Part shown: positions 1-6,896 of the stretch, piece by piece
Layout: each line of letters opens with the position of its first letter
Position numbering within the stretch: the first letter of the stretch is position 1
Origin: an uncultured Tepidimonas sp.
GTDB lineage: Bacteria; Pseudomonadota; Gammaproteobacteria; Burkholderiales; Burkholderiaceae_C
Direction of reading: 5' to 3'
DNA length: 11,523 nt
Assembly (NCBI GenBank): GCA_937949455.1
Contig: CALEDU010000205.1
Coordinates: forward strand, 1 to 11,523
The notes under the pieces: generated by a model
What the model was told of the DNA's origin: nothing
Databases searched by the model: none
Seen by the model: only the letters and a program-made list of their open reading frames with translations
Position numbers and translations under genes: made by a program

Positions 1-2
1 TG

Positions 3-731
3 CAACGCTTGCGCGAGTCGCTGGCACCGGGGCCGTTTGACCCCACGCAGGCGCAGGATGCGTTCGTGCTGGCCATGGCCGATGCGACCGCTTCCAAAAT
101 CGTCCCTGGGCTGGTCGCGATCCTGGATCGGGAGGCGCCAGGGGTGACGCTGCGCGTGCTGCCCCTGACCACGCGCGACCCGCGCCCGCTGCTGGAGGAC
201 GGCGGGGTGGATCTGGCCATTGGCCACTTTCCAGGAGTGTTGGCAGAGCTGGGGGCCACCCATCTGCAAGAACAGGCACCGCGCTTTCTGTCGCGCCGGC
301 TGTATGAAGGGCACTACGTCGTCGTCATGCGCCGCGGGCATCCCCTTGCCCAAGGGCCGCTGACGCTGGACGACTACTGTGCGGCGCGGCACCTGCTGGT
401 GAGCTTTTCTGGCCGGCCGTTTGGCTTTGTGGACGAAGCGCTGGCCGCCCTGTCCCGCCGGCGCCGCATCGTGTTGACGGTCAACCAGTTTTTTACCGCC
501 GGGCAGGTGGTGGCGACGTCCGACCTGTTGACGGTGCTGCCGCAGCATTTTCTGAGTAGCACGGGCCGCACTGCCGAACTCGCCGTGCAACCGCTGCCGA
601 TCGCTGTCCCAACCGTGCATGTGGACATGTTGTGGCATCGGCAAACCGAACTGGGCAGTGCCCAGCGCTGGCTGCGCGAGGCGGTGGTACGTGCCGTCGC
701 CAGTGCCCCGGCACCCGACGAGGCGCTCTGA
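3..731 (+). CDS. LysR-family transcriptional regulator, C-terminal effector-binding part (5' end outside window)
   Basis: The frame is open from the first bases of the window, so the N-terminal winged helix-turn-helix lies to the left and any start inside the window is artificial. The visible part, about 242 residues, is a periplasmic-binding-protein-like LysR effector domain. It opens with the linker segment SLAPGPFDPTQAQDAFVLAM, followed by a VDLAIGHFPG strand, a YVVVMRRGHPLA segment and the late VLPQHFL segment, all typical of NodD/LeuO-like LysR proteins. Such proteins bind DNA as tetramers and respond to a small ligand; neither ligand nor target genes can be read from this fragment. The TGA stop overlaps the ATG of the following phosphoesterase gene by one base, so the two are probably co-transcribed. 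LysR regulators usually control a divergent gene, which here would lie outside the window. Confidence 0.85.
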   Translation, partial: QRLRESLAPGPFDPTQAQDAFVLAMADATASKIVPGLVAILDREAPGVTLRVLPLTTRDPRPLLEDGGVDLAIGHFPGVLAELGATHLQEQAPRFLSRRLYEGHYVVVMRRGHPLAQGPLTLDDYCAARHLLVSFSGRPFGFVDEALAALSRRRRIVLTVNQFFTAGQVVATSDLLTVLPQHFLSSTGRTAELAVQPLPIAVPTVHVDMLWHRQTELGSAQRWLREAVVRAVASAPAPDEAL

Positions 732-1588
732 TGCGTGTGCAACTGCTGTCCGATTTGCATTTGGAGGTCAACTCCAGCTTCGTCCCGACGCCGGCGGCGG
801 ACGCGGACTTGCTGGTCCTGGCCGGAGACGTGGGATCGTACCAAAGGCGGCTTGGTGGGGATCGTCTGGGGCTGCCCGACTGGGGGTTGCAGGCCTTCTC
901 GCCTCTGCCGCAATACGGGGGGTGGCCAACGCCAGTGCTGTATGTGCCGGGCAACCATGAGTACGACGGCTTGGATTGGGATGAGGCCCACGCGGGCCTG
1001 CGTGCGGCGTGTGCGCGGCTGGGCATCGTCTGGCTGGAACGCGAGGTGGTCGTCATCGATGGAGTTCGCTTTGTCGGCACGACGCTCTGGAGCGACTTTG
1101 ACGCATTGGCCACGGTGCCGCTGCTGCGTCGCGGCCGGGCACGCCCCATCGCCGACCCGGATGCTCACCGGCTGTACCAGCGGCAGCGGGCCTTTCGGGC
1201 TGCCAATTTCCACTTGGCCCAAATGGCCACGCAGCGCGCGGGCCGGTTGTTCGACGCTGAGGCCATGCGCGCGCAGGCCCTGCATTGTCAAGCGTGGCTG
1301 CGCGCGGCACTGTCCCTCCCTTTCGAGGGTCCCACCGTCGTCGTGACCCACTTTGCGCCGACGTTGCGCAGCGCCGATCCACGCTACGGCGTGCAGCCCG
1401 GGACGGCCGGCTTTTGCAATGCGCTGGACGACTTACTGCCGCGGGCCGACCTGTGGCTGCATGGCCATCTGCACTGTCCGCACGATTACCGCGTCGGCCG
1501 CTGCCGCGTGGTGGCCAATCCGCTGGGCTATGCGGACAAAGGCGAGCAGGCAGGTTTTGCCCCTGCGACAGTGGTCTCGGTACCGTAA
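731..1588 (+). CDS. calcineurin-like metallophosphoesterase
   Basis: A 285-residue protein carrying the full set of dinuclear-metal ligands of the calcineurin-like phosphoesterase fold: SDLHLE (Asp8, His10), AGDVG (Asp33), PGNHEY (Asn75, His76), VTHFAP (His about 207) and HGHLH (His246, His248). Enzymes of this fold hydrolyse phosphomonoesters, phosphodiesters or nucleotides; the substrate cannot be told from sequence. No signal peptide is visible, so it should be cytoplasmic. The frame stays open upstream into the LysR gene, but ATG 731 is preferred: the protein then begins MRVQLLSDLH, as usual for the family, and a GAGG (720-723) lies 7 bases before it. The ATGA overlap with the LysR stop suggests translational coupling. 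The length is normal and no lesion is seen. Confidence 0.9.
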   Translation: MRVQLLSDLHLEVNSSFVPTPAADADLLVLAGDVGSYQRRLGGDRLGLPDWGLQAFSPLPQYGGWPTPVLYVPGNHEYDGLDWDEAHAGLRAACARLGIVWLEREVVVIDGVRFVGTTLWSDFDALATVPLLRRGRARPIADPDAHRLYQRQRAFRAANFHLAQMATQRAGRLFDAEAMRAQALHCQAWLRAALSLPFEGPTVVVTHFAPTLRSADPRYGVQPGTAGFCNALDDLLPRADLWLHGHLHCPHDYRVGRCRVVANPLGYADKGEQAGFAPATVVSVP

Positions 1589-1639
1589 GGCCTGCAGGGC
1601 GTACTTACATCGCCGACAGCGTCACGCGCAACGCCGGCG

Positions 1640-1873
1640 CGCCAGCTCGGTCTGCCGCATGAGAAGGTGCGCGCGGCAGGCTTTGCCGGCCTGCTGTACG
1701 ATGTCGGCAAGGCGGACATCCCGCTGGAGATCCTCAACAAGCCCGGCCGCCTGAGCGACGAGGAGTTCGCGATCGTGCGCGAGCACCCGCGCAAGGGCTG
1801 GGATCCGGCCCAATGGAAAATCCCAGACCTCGACGAGATCTGGTCGGGCATCCTGGGGCTGGGGCGCGGCTGA
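1640..1873 (+). pseudogene. HD-GYP domain phosphodiesterase fragment, degenerate
   Basis: The stretch reading RQLGLPHEKVRA, then GLLYDVGKADIPLEILNKPG and LSDEEFAIVREHP, is the opening part of an HD-GYP domain, the cyclic-di-GMP phosphodiesterase fold. Only about 60 of the roughly 170 residues of such a domain are present. The HHExxDGxGYP half is absent, and the frame runs through unrelated sequence to a TGA at 1871-1873. The defining HD motif has become YD: codon 1697-1699 is TAC, one C-to-T change from CAC. Upstream, in the 50 bases after the phosphoesterase stop, no frame gives a good family match. GTG 1667 could act as a start giving a 68-residue peptide, but such a product would lack the active site. 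I read this as a relic. Confidence 0.8.
1823..1843. repeat. imperfect 21-bp palindrome between two gene relics
   Basis: The arms CCAGACCTCG and CGAGATCTGG flank a central A, with 9 of 10 positions complementary. It lies at the 3' end of the HD-GYP relic, just before the ArgP-type relic. The symmetry could suit a dimeric regulator or be chance in GC-rich DNA; no function is assigned. Confidence 0.3.
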
Positions 1874-1896
1874 ACCCGGCGGCGGCAGACCGTGGC

Positions 1897-2508
1897 TCAG
1901 GCCATGGGTTCGAGCAGGCTCGCCGCGGCGTCGCGCAAGGCATGGGTCAGGCGGGTGAGCACATCGGAGTCCAGGTTCCAGCAGTGCCAGTACAGCGGCA
2001 CGGCATAGGCGCTGCCCGGGGCCACATCCACCAGCGTGCCGGCCTGAAGCGCCGGCCCTGCGACCAGGCGCGGTACCACGGTCACCCCCCAGCCGGCCAG
2101 TGCTGCGCGCACCTGCCCCTCGGACGAAGGGACGTAGCACTGTTGCAACACCACTTGCGCCAGGCCAAATACTTGGCAGACGAAGTCGCGCTGCAGATCG
2201 TCCTTGCGGTTGAAGGCGACGAAGGGTACCCGGTGGAAGTTGTGGCGCGTCAGCCGCCCTTCCAGCGCCACTGCCGCGAAGGCAGGGCTGGCCACCGCGA
2301 CGTAGGCCATGCGGCCCAGCGGCTCCAGCCGGCAGCCGCGCAACGGCTGTGCCAGCGAGGTCACGCAGCCCATCACCTGGCCTTCGCGCAGCCATTCGTG
2401 GGTGAAGTCCTGGTCGTCGTGGATGATTTCCAGCGGCACACCGTCGTGCACCAGTGGCGTGATGGCCGGCAGCGCCCAGCTCGCGATGCTGTCGGCGTTG
2501 ATCGCCAC
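1897..2508 (-). pseudogene. ArgP (IciA)-type LysR regulator lacking its DNA-binding domain
   Basis: The protein reads as the effector-binding domain of the ArgP/IciA branch of the LysR family. SVAINADSIASWALPA near its start corresponds to residues around 90 of ArgP, and SSEGQVRAALAGWG and PLYWHCWN match later family segments. ArgP proteins are about 300 residues long; only some 205 remain. Reading upstream in the same frame gives a few plausible linker residues (DEGRIS) and then only the antisense of dadA, so the helix-turn-helix is physically missing rather than frameshifted away. GTG 2508 is the only start near the domain boundary and has no Shine-Dalgarno sequence. ArgP normally senses lysine/arginine and activates amino-acid export genes. 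This version could not bind DNA by itself and is most likely a truncated pseudogene. A free effector-domain protein is possible but less likely. Confidence 0.75.
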
Positions 2509-2544
2509 GGAAATGCGCCCCTCGTCGCGCGGCCGGGCCGCTCC

Positions 2545-2550
2545 AGGAGA
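2545..2550 (+). promoter_or_regulatory. ribosome binding site deciding the dadA start
   Basis: AGGAGA sits 5 bases before ATG 2556, a good spacing. An in-frame ATG at 2550 overlaps the end of this motif and is therefore a poor start. DadA proteins also begin with the MRVV(V/I)LG segment encoded from 2556. Confidence 0.7.
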
Positions 2551-2555
2551 TGAAT

Positions 2556-3896
2556 ATGCGAGTGGTGGTTCTGGGCGCAGGCATCATCGGCACCTCGACG
2601 GCGTGGCACCTGCTGCAGCGTGGGCACGAGGTGGTGCTGGTGGATCGCCAGCCCGATGCGGCGCTGGAGACCAGCTTTGCCAACGCGGCGCAGATTTCAG
2701 TGAGCTACTGCGAGCCGTGGGCCAACCCCCAGGCGCCGCTGAAGGCACTCAAATGGATGTTCGACAAGCAGGCCCCGCTGCTGTGGCGCCCGCAATGGGA
2801 TGTCGCGCAGTGGCGCTGGCTGCTGGAGTTTCTGGGCCAGTGCACCGACCGTGCGTTTGAGCGCAACGTGGCGCAACTGGTGTCGCTGGGCGCCTTCAGC
2901 CACGCCACGCTCAAGCAGATGGTGGCCGAGACGGGGATCGAGTACCAGCGCAGTGAGCGCGGTATCGCGCACATCTACACCGACGTACGGGCCTTGGCCG
3001 AGGCGGCTGAGGCGGCCGAGCTGATGCGCCGCCACGGGGTGCAGCGCCGGGTGGTTTCGCGCGAGGAGCTGTTGCGCATCGAGCCAGCCCTGCAGCCTTT
3101 TGCCGAGCGCATCGCCGGGGGCACTTACACCCCCACCGATGAGCACGGCGATGCGCGCGTGTTCACCCAGGCGCTGGCCCGACGTTGCGCGGCCCAGGGA
3201 GCGGAGCTGCTGTTCGGCCACGATATCGAGCGGCTGGAAACCGCAGGCGGCGACGTGCAGCGGGTACAGGTCCGCAGCCGTTCGACCGGCCAGCCGCGAG
3301 CCTTGCAGGCCGACGCCTTCGTGGTGGCCTGCGGCTCATACAGCGCGCCGCTGCTGGCCACGGTGGGTATCCGTGTGCCCATCTATCCCGGCAAGGGCTA
3401 CAGTGCCACCCTGGCCCTGCGCGACCCAGCGCGGGCACCTCAGGTCAGCCTGCTCGACGATGGCCGCAAGATCGCCATCTCGCGCCTGGGCGAGCGCCTG
3501 CGCGTGGCGGGCACGATCGAGCTGGGTGGATTCGACCTGCGGTTGGACACGCCCGTGGCGCGGGCGCGCTGCCATATGCTGCTGGAGCGCATCGAGCAGC
3601 TCTTCCCTGGCGTGGCCGACACGCGCACGCCGGAGCAGGGGGGGGAGCCCAACTTCTGGTGCGGCCTGCGCCCGGCCACACCCACCAACATCCCGCTGAT
3701 TGGCCGGCTGCCGCTGGGGCGGCTGTGGATCAATGCTGGCCATGGCACTCTGGGTTGGACACATGGCGCTGGCTCGGGCCGGGCCTTGGCCGAGCTGATC
3801 AGCGGCGAGTGGCCAGCAATCGCCATGGACTTCGTCGGGATGGCTGGGGCGCAGCACCGCACCGTCCGGCCCGCCGCGGCATCCGCCAAGGCCTGA
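2556..3896 (+). CDS. dadA: D-amino-acid dehydrogenase, small subunit type (DadA)
   Basis: A 446-residue flavoprotein that closely resembles E. coli DadA (about 432 residues) along its whole length. It has the N-terminal FAD-binding Rossmann motif MRVVVLGAGIIG (Gly7, Gly9, Gly12), an acidic residue ending the second strand (VLVDRQP), the signature ALETSFANAAQIS, the PLKALKWMF segment, YPGKGYSATL in the middle and a C-terminal FAD segment WINAGHGTLGWTHGAGSG. DadA oxidises D-alanine and other D-amino acids to 2-oxo acids and ammonia at the inner face of the cytoplasmic membrane, passing electrons to the respiratory chain. No alanine racemase gene (dadX) is beside it. The upstream neighbour is the truncated ArgP-type relic in divergent orientation, so the original dadA promoter may have been changed. 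The reading frame is intact and probably functional. Confidence 0.93.
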   Translation: MRVVVLGAGIIGTSTAWHLLQRGHEVVLVDRQPDAALETSFANAAQISVSYCEPWANPQAPLKALKWMFDKQAPLLWRPQWDVAQWRWLLEFLGQCTDRAFERNVAQLVSLGAFSHATLKQMVAETGIEYQRSERGIAHIYTDVRALAEAAEAAELMRRHGVQRRVVSREELLRIEPALQPFAERIAGGTYTPTDEHGDARVFTQALARRCAAQGAELLFGHDIERLETAGGDVQRVQVRSRSTGQPRALQADAFVVACGSYSAPLLATVGIRVPIYPGKGYSATLALRDPARAPQVSLLDDGRKIAISRLGERLRVAGTIELGGFDLRLDTPVARARCHMLLERIEQLFPGVADTRTPEQGGEPNFWCGLRPATPTNIPLIGRLPLGRLWINAGHGTLGWTHGAGSGRALAELISGEWPAIAMDFVGMAGAQHRTVRPAAASAKA

Positions 3897-3929
3897 CCCC
3901 TGCCAGGCCGGCCAATGCCCGAGTGTCAG

Positions 3930-3944
3930 AGCCCAGCGCGGGCT
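3930..3944. repeat. small stem-loop downstream of dadA
   Basis: AGCCC and GGGCT arms enclose a 5-base loop 34 bases after the dadA stop. No T-tract follows, so this is not a convincing intrinsic terminator; it may only protect the 3' end or be chance. Confidence 0.25.
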
Positions 3945-3986
3945 AGGGCATCGCAGGGCCCGGGCACGCACCGGACTGCAGCAGGG

Positions 3987-3992
3987 CACAAT
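3987..3992 (+). promoter_or_regulatory. putative -10 element for a leaderless flavin reductase mRNA
   Basis: CACAAT ends 8 bases before ATG 4001. Transcription from it would begin at or within about two bases of the start codon. No Shine-Dalgarno sequence is present between it and the ATG, which fits a leaderless message. No good -35 hexamer is seen 16-18 bases upstream. Confidence 0.4.
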
Positions 3993-4000
3993 CGCATCTC

Positions 4001-4486
4001 ATGTTCGAACCGTCGCCCGAACGGTTTCGGGCCGCCCTCGGGCGCTTTGCCACCGGCGTGACCATCGTCACCGCGCGCGCGGCGGATGGCGCACCGGTCG
4101 GCCTGACCGTCAACTCGTTCAACTCCGTCTCGCTGGAGCCGCCATTGGTGCTCTGGAGTCTGGCGCTGCGTTCGCGCGCACTGCCCGTCTTCGAGTCGGT
4201 GGCGCATTACGCCATCCATGTGTTGGGGGTGGCGCAGCAGGCCCTGGCGCAACGGTTTGCCAGCCGGCACGGGGACCGTTGGGCCGGATTGGCGTGGACG
4301 CCCAACACCGAGGGCGTGCCGCTGCTGCCGGACTGTGCCGCCGTCTTTGAGTGCCGCAGCCGCAGCCGCTACGTGGAGGGGGATCATCTGATCCTGGTGG
4401 CCGAGGTGCTGCGCTGCCATCACGACAGCGCGCTCTCACCCCTGCTGTACCATGGCGGACGGTTCCACACCGAACATCCGCTGTGA
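4001..4486 (+). CDS. flavin reductase-like (FMN-binding split-barrel) protein
   Basis: A 161-residue protein of the flavin reductase domain family (DIM6/NTAB type, related to HpaC). It begins with FRAALGRFATGVTIVTA and continues with GLTVNSFNSVSLEPPLVL, the conserved FMN-binding half of the split barrel; the C-terminal part has GDHLILVAEVL and ends in YHGGRFH. Members bind FMN or FAD and either supply reduced flavin to a monooxygenase using NAD(P)H or act as stand-alone reductases. No monooxygenase gene is adjacent, so the partner is unknown. The length is typical. ATG 4001 is chosen because the conserved FRAALGRFATGV segment begins 8 residues after it, as usual, despite the lack of a Shine-Dalgarno sequence. 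The neighbouring HDOD gene is convergent, its stop lying 14 bases away. Confidence 0.88.
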   Translation: MFEPSPERFRAALGRFATGVTIVTARAADGAPVGLTVNSFNSVSLEPPLVLWSLALRSRALPVFESVAHYAIHVLGVAQQALAQRFASRHGDRWAGLAWTPNTEGVPLLPDCAAVFECRSRSRYVEGDHLILVAEVLRCHHDSALSPLLYHGGRFHTEHPL

Positions 4487-4500
4487 AGCGCAGCGCTGGG

Positions 4501-5370
4501 TCAGGGGGCCTGCACGGCCTCGAAGGCGGGGTGCAGCGCGTCGATCCAATGTTCCACCTCGGCTTGCCCAATTTGCAGGTGTGCCAGTGCCGCCTGCCCG
4601 TGCCGGGCCCAGTCGGGTGATGGGGGCACCCCTTCGTGCTGCTGCACCAGGTGGTCGGCAATCAGGCCCATCGCGACCAGGTGCCGCACCGTGTCCGAGT
4701 AGCGCGTGTCCTCCAGGCAGGTGAAGTCGTGGTGCAGCCGGATGGCCACCGCCACCGCCGGCGGCAGGTGCCAGGTGCGTGCGACGATGGCGCCCACCAC
4801 GGCGTGGTCGGTGCGGTGGTTGGCATTCTCGGTTTGGGTAAAGGTGCGGTCCTTGCGGGCCAGCGCCTCGGTGATCGTGGCGGCGTAGCCACGCACGCCG
4901 CGCAGCAGCACGGGCATGCCCACGTGGCAAAACAAGCCAAAGCTGTATGCCAGCCCAGGGTCCATGTCATAGAGCTGGCAGCCGATGTGTTCGCAGGCGA
5001 TGGCGCGGCGGTTGGAGCTTTCCCAAAAATGCGCGAGCACCGGTGAATGCACCTGCAGCGCATGGCGTGTCAGAAAGCCCATGAGCAACTGCACCGCAGG
5101 CCGCACGCCCAGCACGGTCAGGGCCTGCCCCACAGTGGCCACGGGCTGGCTCAGGCCATAGAGCGGGCTGTTGGCCTGCCGGATCAGGGCGGCGGCCATG
5201 GCCACGTCACTGCTGGCAATCTGGTCCAGCACCGCGGGGTCAGGTTCGCCGTGCGCGGCGGCTTGCTGCAATTGGCGCAGCAACTCGGGACAGGGCGGGA
5301 TGCCGATGTCGCGCACAGGCCCGCGGTTGCGGGCTTGGTCCAATTCGCTTTCGACGGTGGAGTCGGACAT
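4501..5370 (-). CDS. HDOD domain protein
   Basis: A 289-residue protein. After a short variable N-terminus, IGIPPCPELLRQLQQA starts an HDOD domain covering roughly residues 22-220. Conserved features are ANSPLYGLSQPVATVGQAL near residue 85, the LGVRPAVQLL helix, and a later GAIVARTWHLPPAVAVAIRLHH segment. At the position of an HD phosphohydrolase motif the protein reads LFCHVGMP, so the metal-binding HD pair is absent, as is usual for HDOD proteins. These are thought to be signalling or scaffold proteins, often linked to two-component or cyclic-di-GMP pathways, without established catalytic activity. No GGDEF, EAL or receiver domain is attached, so it is an HDOD-only protein. ATG 5370 is the only sensible start, the next Met lying about 55 residues inside. 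No clear Shine-Dalgarno sequence precedes it, and a strong hairpin sits just upstream. Confidence 0.88.
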   Translation of the reverse strand: MSDSTVESELDQARNRGPVRDIGIPPCPELLRQLQQAAAHGEPDPAVLDQIASSDVAMAAALIRQANSPLYGLSQPVATVGQALTVLGVRPAVQLLMGFLTRHALQVHSPVLAHFWESSNRRAIACEHIGCQLYDMDPGLAYSFGLFCHVGMPVLLRGVRGYAATITEALARKDRTFTQTENANHRTDHAVVGAIVARTWHLPPAVAVAIRLHHDFTCLEDTRYSDTVRHLVAMGLIADHLVQQHEGVPPSPDWARHGQAALAHLQIGQAEVEHWIDALHPAFEAVQAP

Positions 5371-5378
5371 GATGTTCG

Positions 5379-5397
5379 CGGCCGGGCTGCCCGGCCG
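5379..5397. repeat. perfect 19-bp palindrome in the HDOD gene leader
   Basis: Arms of nine bases (CGGCCGGGC and GCCCGGCCG) surround a single central T. It ends 8 bases upstream of the HDOD start codon, where the ribosome would bind. It could be an operator or, as RNA, a hairpin hindering initiation; the one-base centre would force the inner pairs open in RNA. Functional assignment is inference. Confidence 0.45.
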
Positions 5398-5424
5398 GTT
5401 CAGGGGGTGTCGCCATGAAGCGCT

Positions 5425-5452
5425 TTGCGGCGCGGGGTAGTCACGCTATCCT
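5425..5452 (+). promoter_or_regulatory. possible sigma70-like promoter ahead of the permease relic
   Basis: TTGCGG (5425-5430) and TATCCT (5447-5452) are separated by 16 bases and lie about 80 bases before the recognisable permease frame. Each hexamer matches consensus only partly (3/6 and 4/6). It might be the surviving promoter of the broken gene. Confidence 0.3.
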
Positions 5453-5532
5453 ACTACCATGATCGCACCTCTTGCGCGGTTCGAAGGCGCACGATCGCTT
5501 GCGGTGTCACCCAATTCTGTCCGCTCTGACGC

Positions 5533-6720
5533 GTGCAGCACCTCATCGCCATGTTTGGCGCGACGGTGTTGGTGCCCATCCTGGTGGGGTTCGATCCCAA
5601 CGTCGCCATCCTGATGAGCGGCATAGGCACGCTGCTGTTCTTCGTGGCCACCGGCGGCAAGGTGCCCAGCTACCTGGGATCGAGCTTCGCCTTCATCGGT
5701 GTGGTGATCGCAGCCACGGGCTATGCCGGGCAGGGGCCCAACGCCAACATGGGCGTGGCGCTGGGCGGCATCATCGCCTGCGGGGCGCTGTACTTCGTCA
5801 TCGGGGCCATCGTGCAGGCCGTGGGCACTGGCTGGATCGAGCGCCTGATGCCGCCCGTGGTCACCGGAGCGGTGGTGGCGGTGATCGGCCTGAACCTGGC
5901 GCACATTCCGGTCAAGAACATGGTGCCGACGCCGTTCGACGCCTGGATGCAGGCGGTGACCTTCGTCTGCGTGGGGCTGGTGGCGGTGTTCACGCGTCGC
6001 ATGGTGCAGCGGCTGCTGATCCTCATGGGCCTGATCGTGGCGAGCGTCGTCTATGCCCTGCTGGCCAACGGCTTGGGTCTGGGCAAGCCGCTCGACCTGT
6101 CGGGGGTCGCCCATGCCTCGTGGCTGGGCATGCCCAACTTCAGCGCCCCCGTGTTCAGCGGCCATGCGATGCTGCTGATCGCGCCGGTGGCCGTGATTCT
6201 GGTGGCTGAGAACCTGGGCCATATCAAGGCCGTGACGGCCATGACGGGCAAGAACCTGGATGTGTACATGGGCCGCGCTTTCATGGGCGATGGTGTGGCG
6301 ACCATGGTCGCCGCCAGCGCGGGGGGGACCGGCGTGACCACCTATGCCGAGAACATCGGCGTGATGGCAGCGACCAAGGTTTAATCGACCGCGATCTTTG
6401 TCGTGGCGGGCCTGATGGCGATTCTGCTGGGCTTCAGTCCCAAGTTCGGCGCGCTGATCCAGGCCATTCCGCTGGCGGTGATGGGCGGTGTCTCCATCGT
6501 GGTGTTTGGCTTGATCGCGGTGGCCGGTGCCAAGATCTGGGTGGACAACCAGGTGGATTTTTCCGACAACAAAAACCTGCTGGTAGCGGCCATCACGCTG
6601 GTGCTGGGCACGGGCGACTTCACGCTGAAGTTTGGCGACTTTGCCCTGGGCGGCATCGGCACGGCGACTTTTGGCACCATCGGCCTGTACGCGCTGCTCA
6701 ACCGGCGCTCGGCGGGCTGA
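5533..6720 (+). pseudogene. NCS2-family uracil/pyrimidine permease (RutG/UraA type), interrupted by an in-frame stop
   Basis: The frame encodes an almost complete NCS2 nucleobase:cation symporter very like RutG. It opens with QHLIAMFGATVLVPILVG (first membrane helix) and continues with KVPSYLGSSFAFIGVVIAAT, WIERLMPPVVTGAVVAVIGL, the substrate-site segment LVAENLGHIKAV and GGTGVTTYAENIGVMAATKV. There TAA at 6382-6384 stops it; the family has Tyr (KVYST), and TAA is one base from TAC or TAT. The same frame then resumes with STAIFVVAGL and runs on through GGVSIVVFGLIAVAGAKIWV to TGA 6718-6720. At the 5' end about 25 residues are missing, a TGA (5527-5529) lies two codons before GTG 5533, and no Shine-Dalgarno sequence is present. 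A second frame, open from the end of the gene to a TGA at 6792-6794, could be a displaced tail (TPAPEPAADLAADQVLG). An intact protein would import uracil-like bases by proton symport. The stop-shortened product would lack the last helices, so I call it non-functional. Confidence 0.9.
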
Positions 6721-6837
6721 CGCCCGCGCCCGAACCCGCGGCCGATCTGGCCGCCGACCAGGTGTTGGGGCGTTTGCTGGACACCCGAGCATGAAGCGCC
6801 GTACCCAGCCGACGCGGCGCTGGCGGATCAGGGTGAC

Positions 6838-6870
6838 AACAAAAAACACCGGGAGCAGGGCTGCCGGTGT
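6838..6870 (-). terminator. Rho-independent terminator for the leftward mmsA-GMC transcript
   Basis: On the minus strand ACACCGG (6870-6864) pairs perfectly with CCGGTGT (6852-6846). A further three pairs (AGC/GCT) form inside after a single mismatch. A run of six T (6846-6841, the first shared with the stem) and then GTTG follows directly. It lies about 170 bases beyond the GMC gene stop and no other minus-strand gene intervenes. Confidence 0.85.
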
Positions 6871-6878
6871 CGTGACAA

Positions 6879-6896
6879 GCCGCCTTTGCCGGCGGC
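6879..6896. repeat. GC-rich hairpin just upstream of the leftward terminator
   Basis: GCCGCC and GGCGGC arms with a six-base loop lie 8 bases before the terminator stem on the minus strand. Two hairpins in series at a 3' end may stabilise the transcript, or be part of an untranslated RNA. Confidence 0.4.

Noticed and set aside
1809..1873. Resemblance of the relic's tail (IPDLDEIW) to the N-terminal PPDLDE(L/I)W motif of HflK
   Set aside because: Only seven or eight residues match, with no further HflK sequence; chance cannot be excluded.
3930..3962. Intrinsic terminator after dadA
   Set aside because: A short stem exists but no T-tract follows on either strand.
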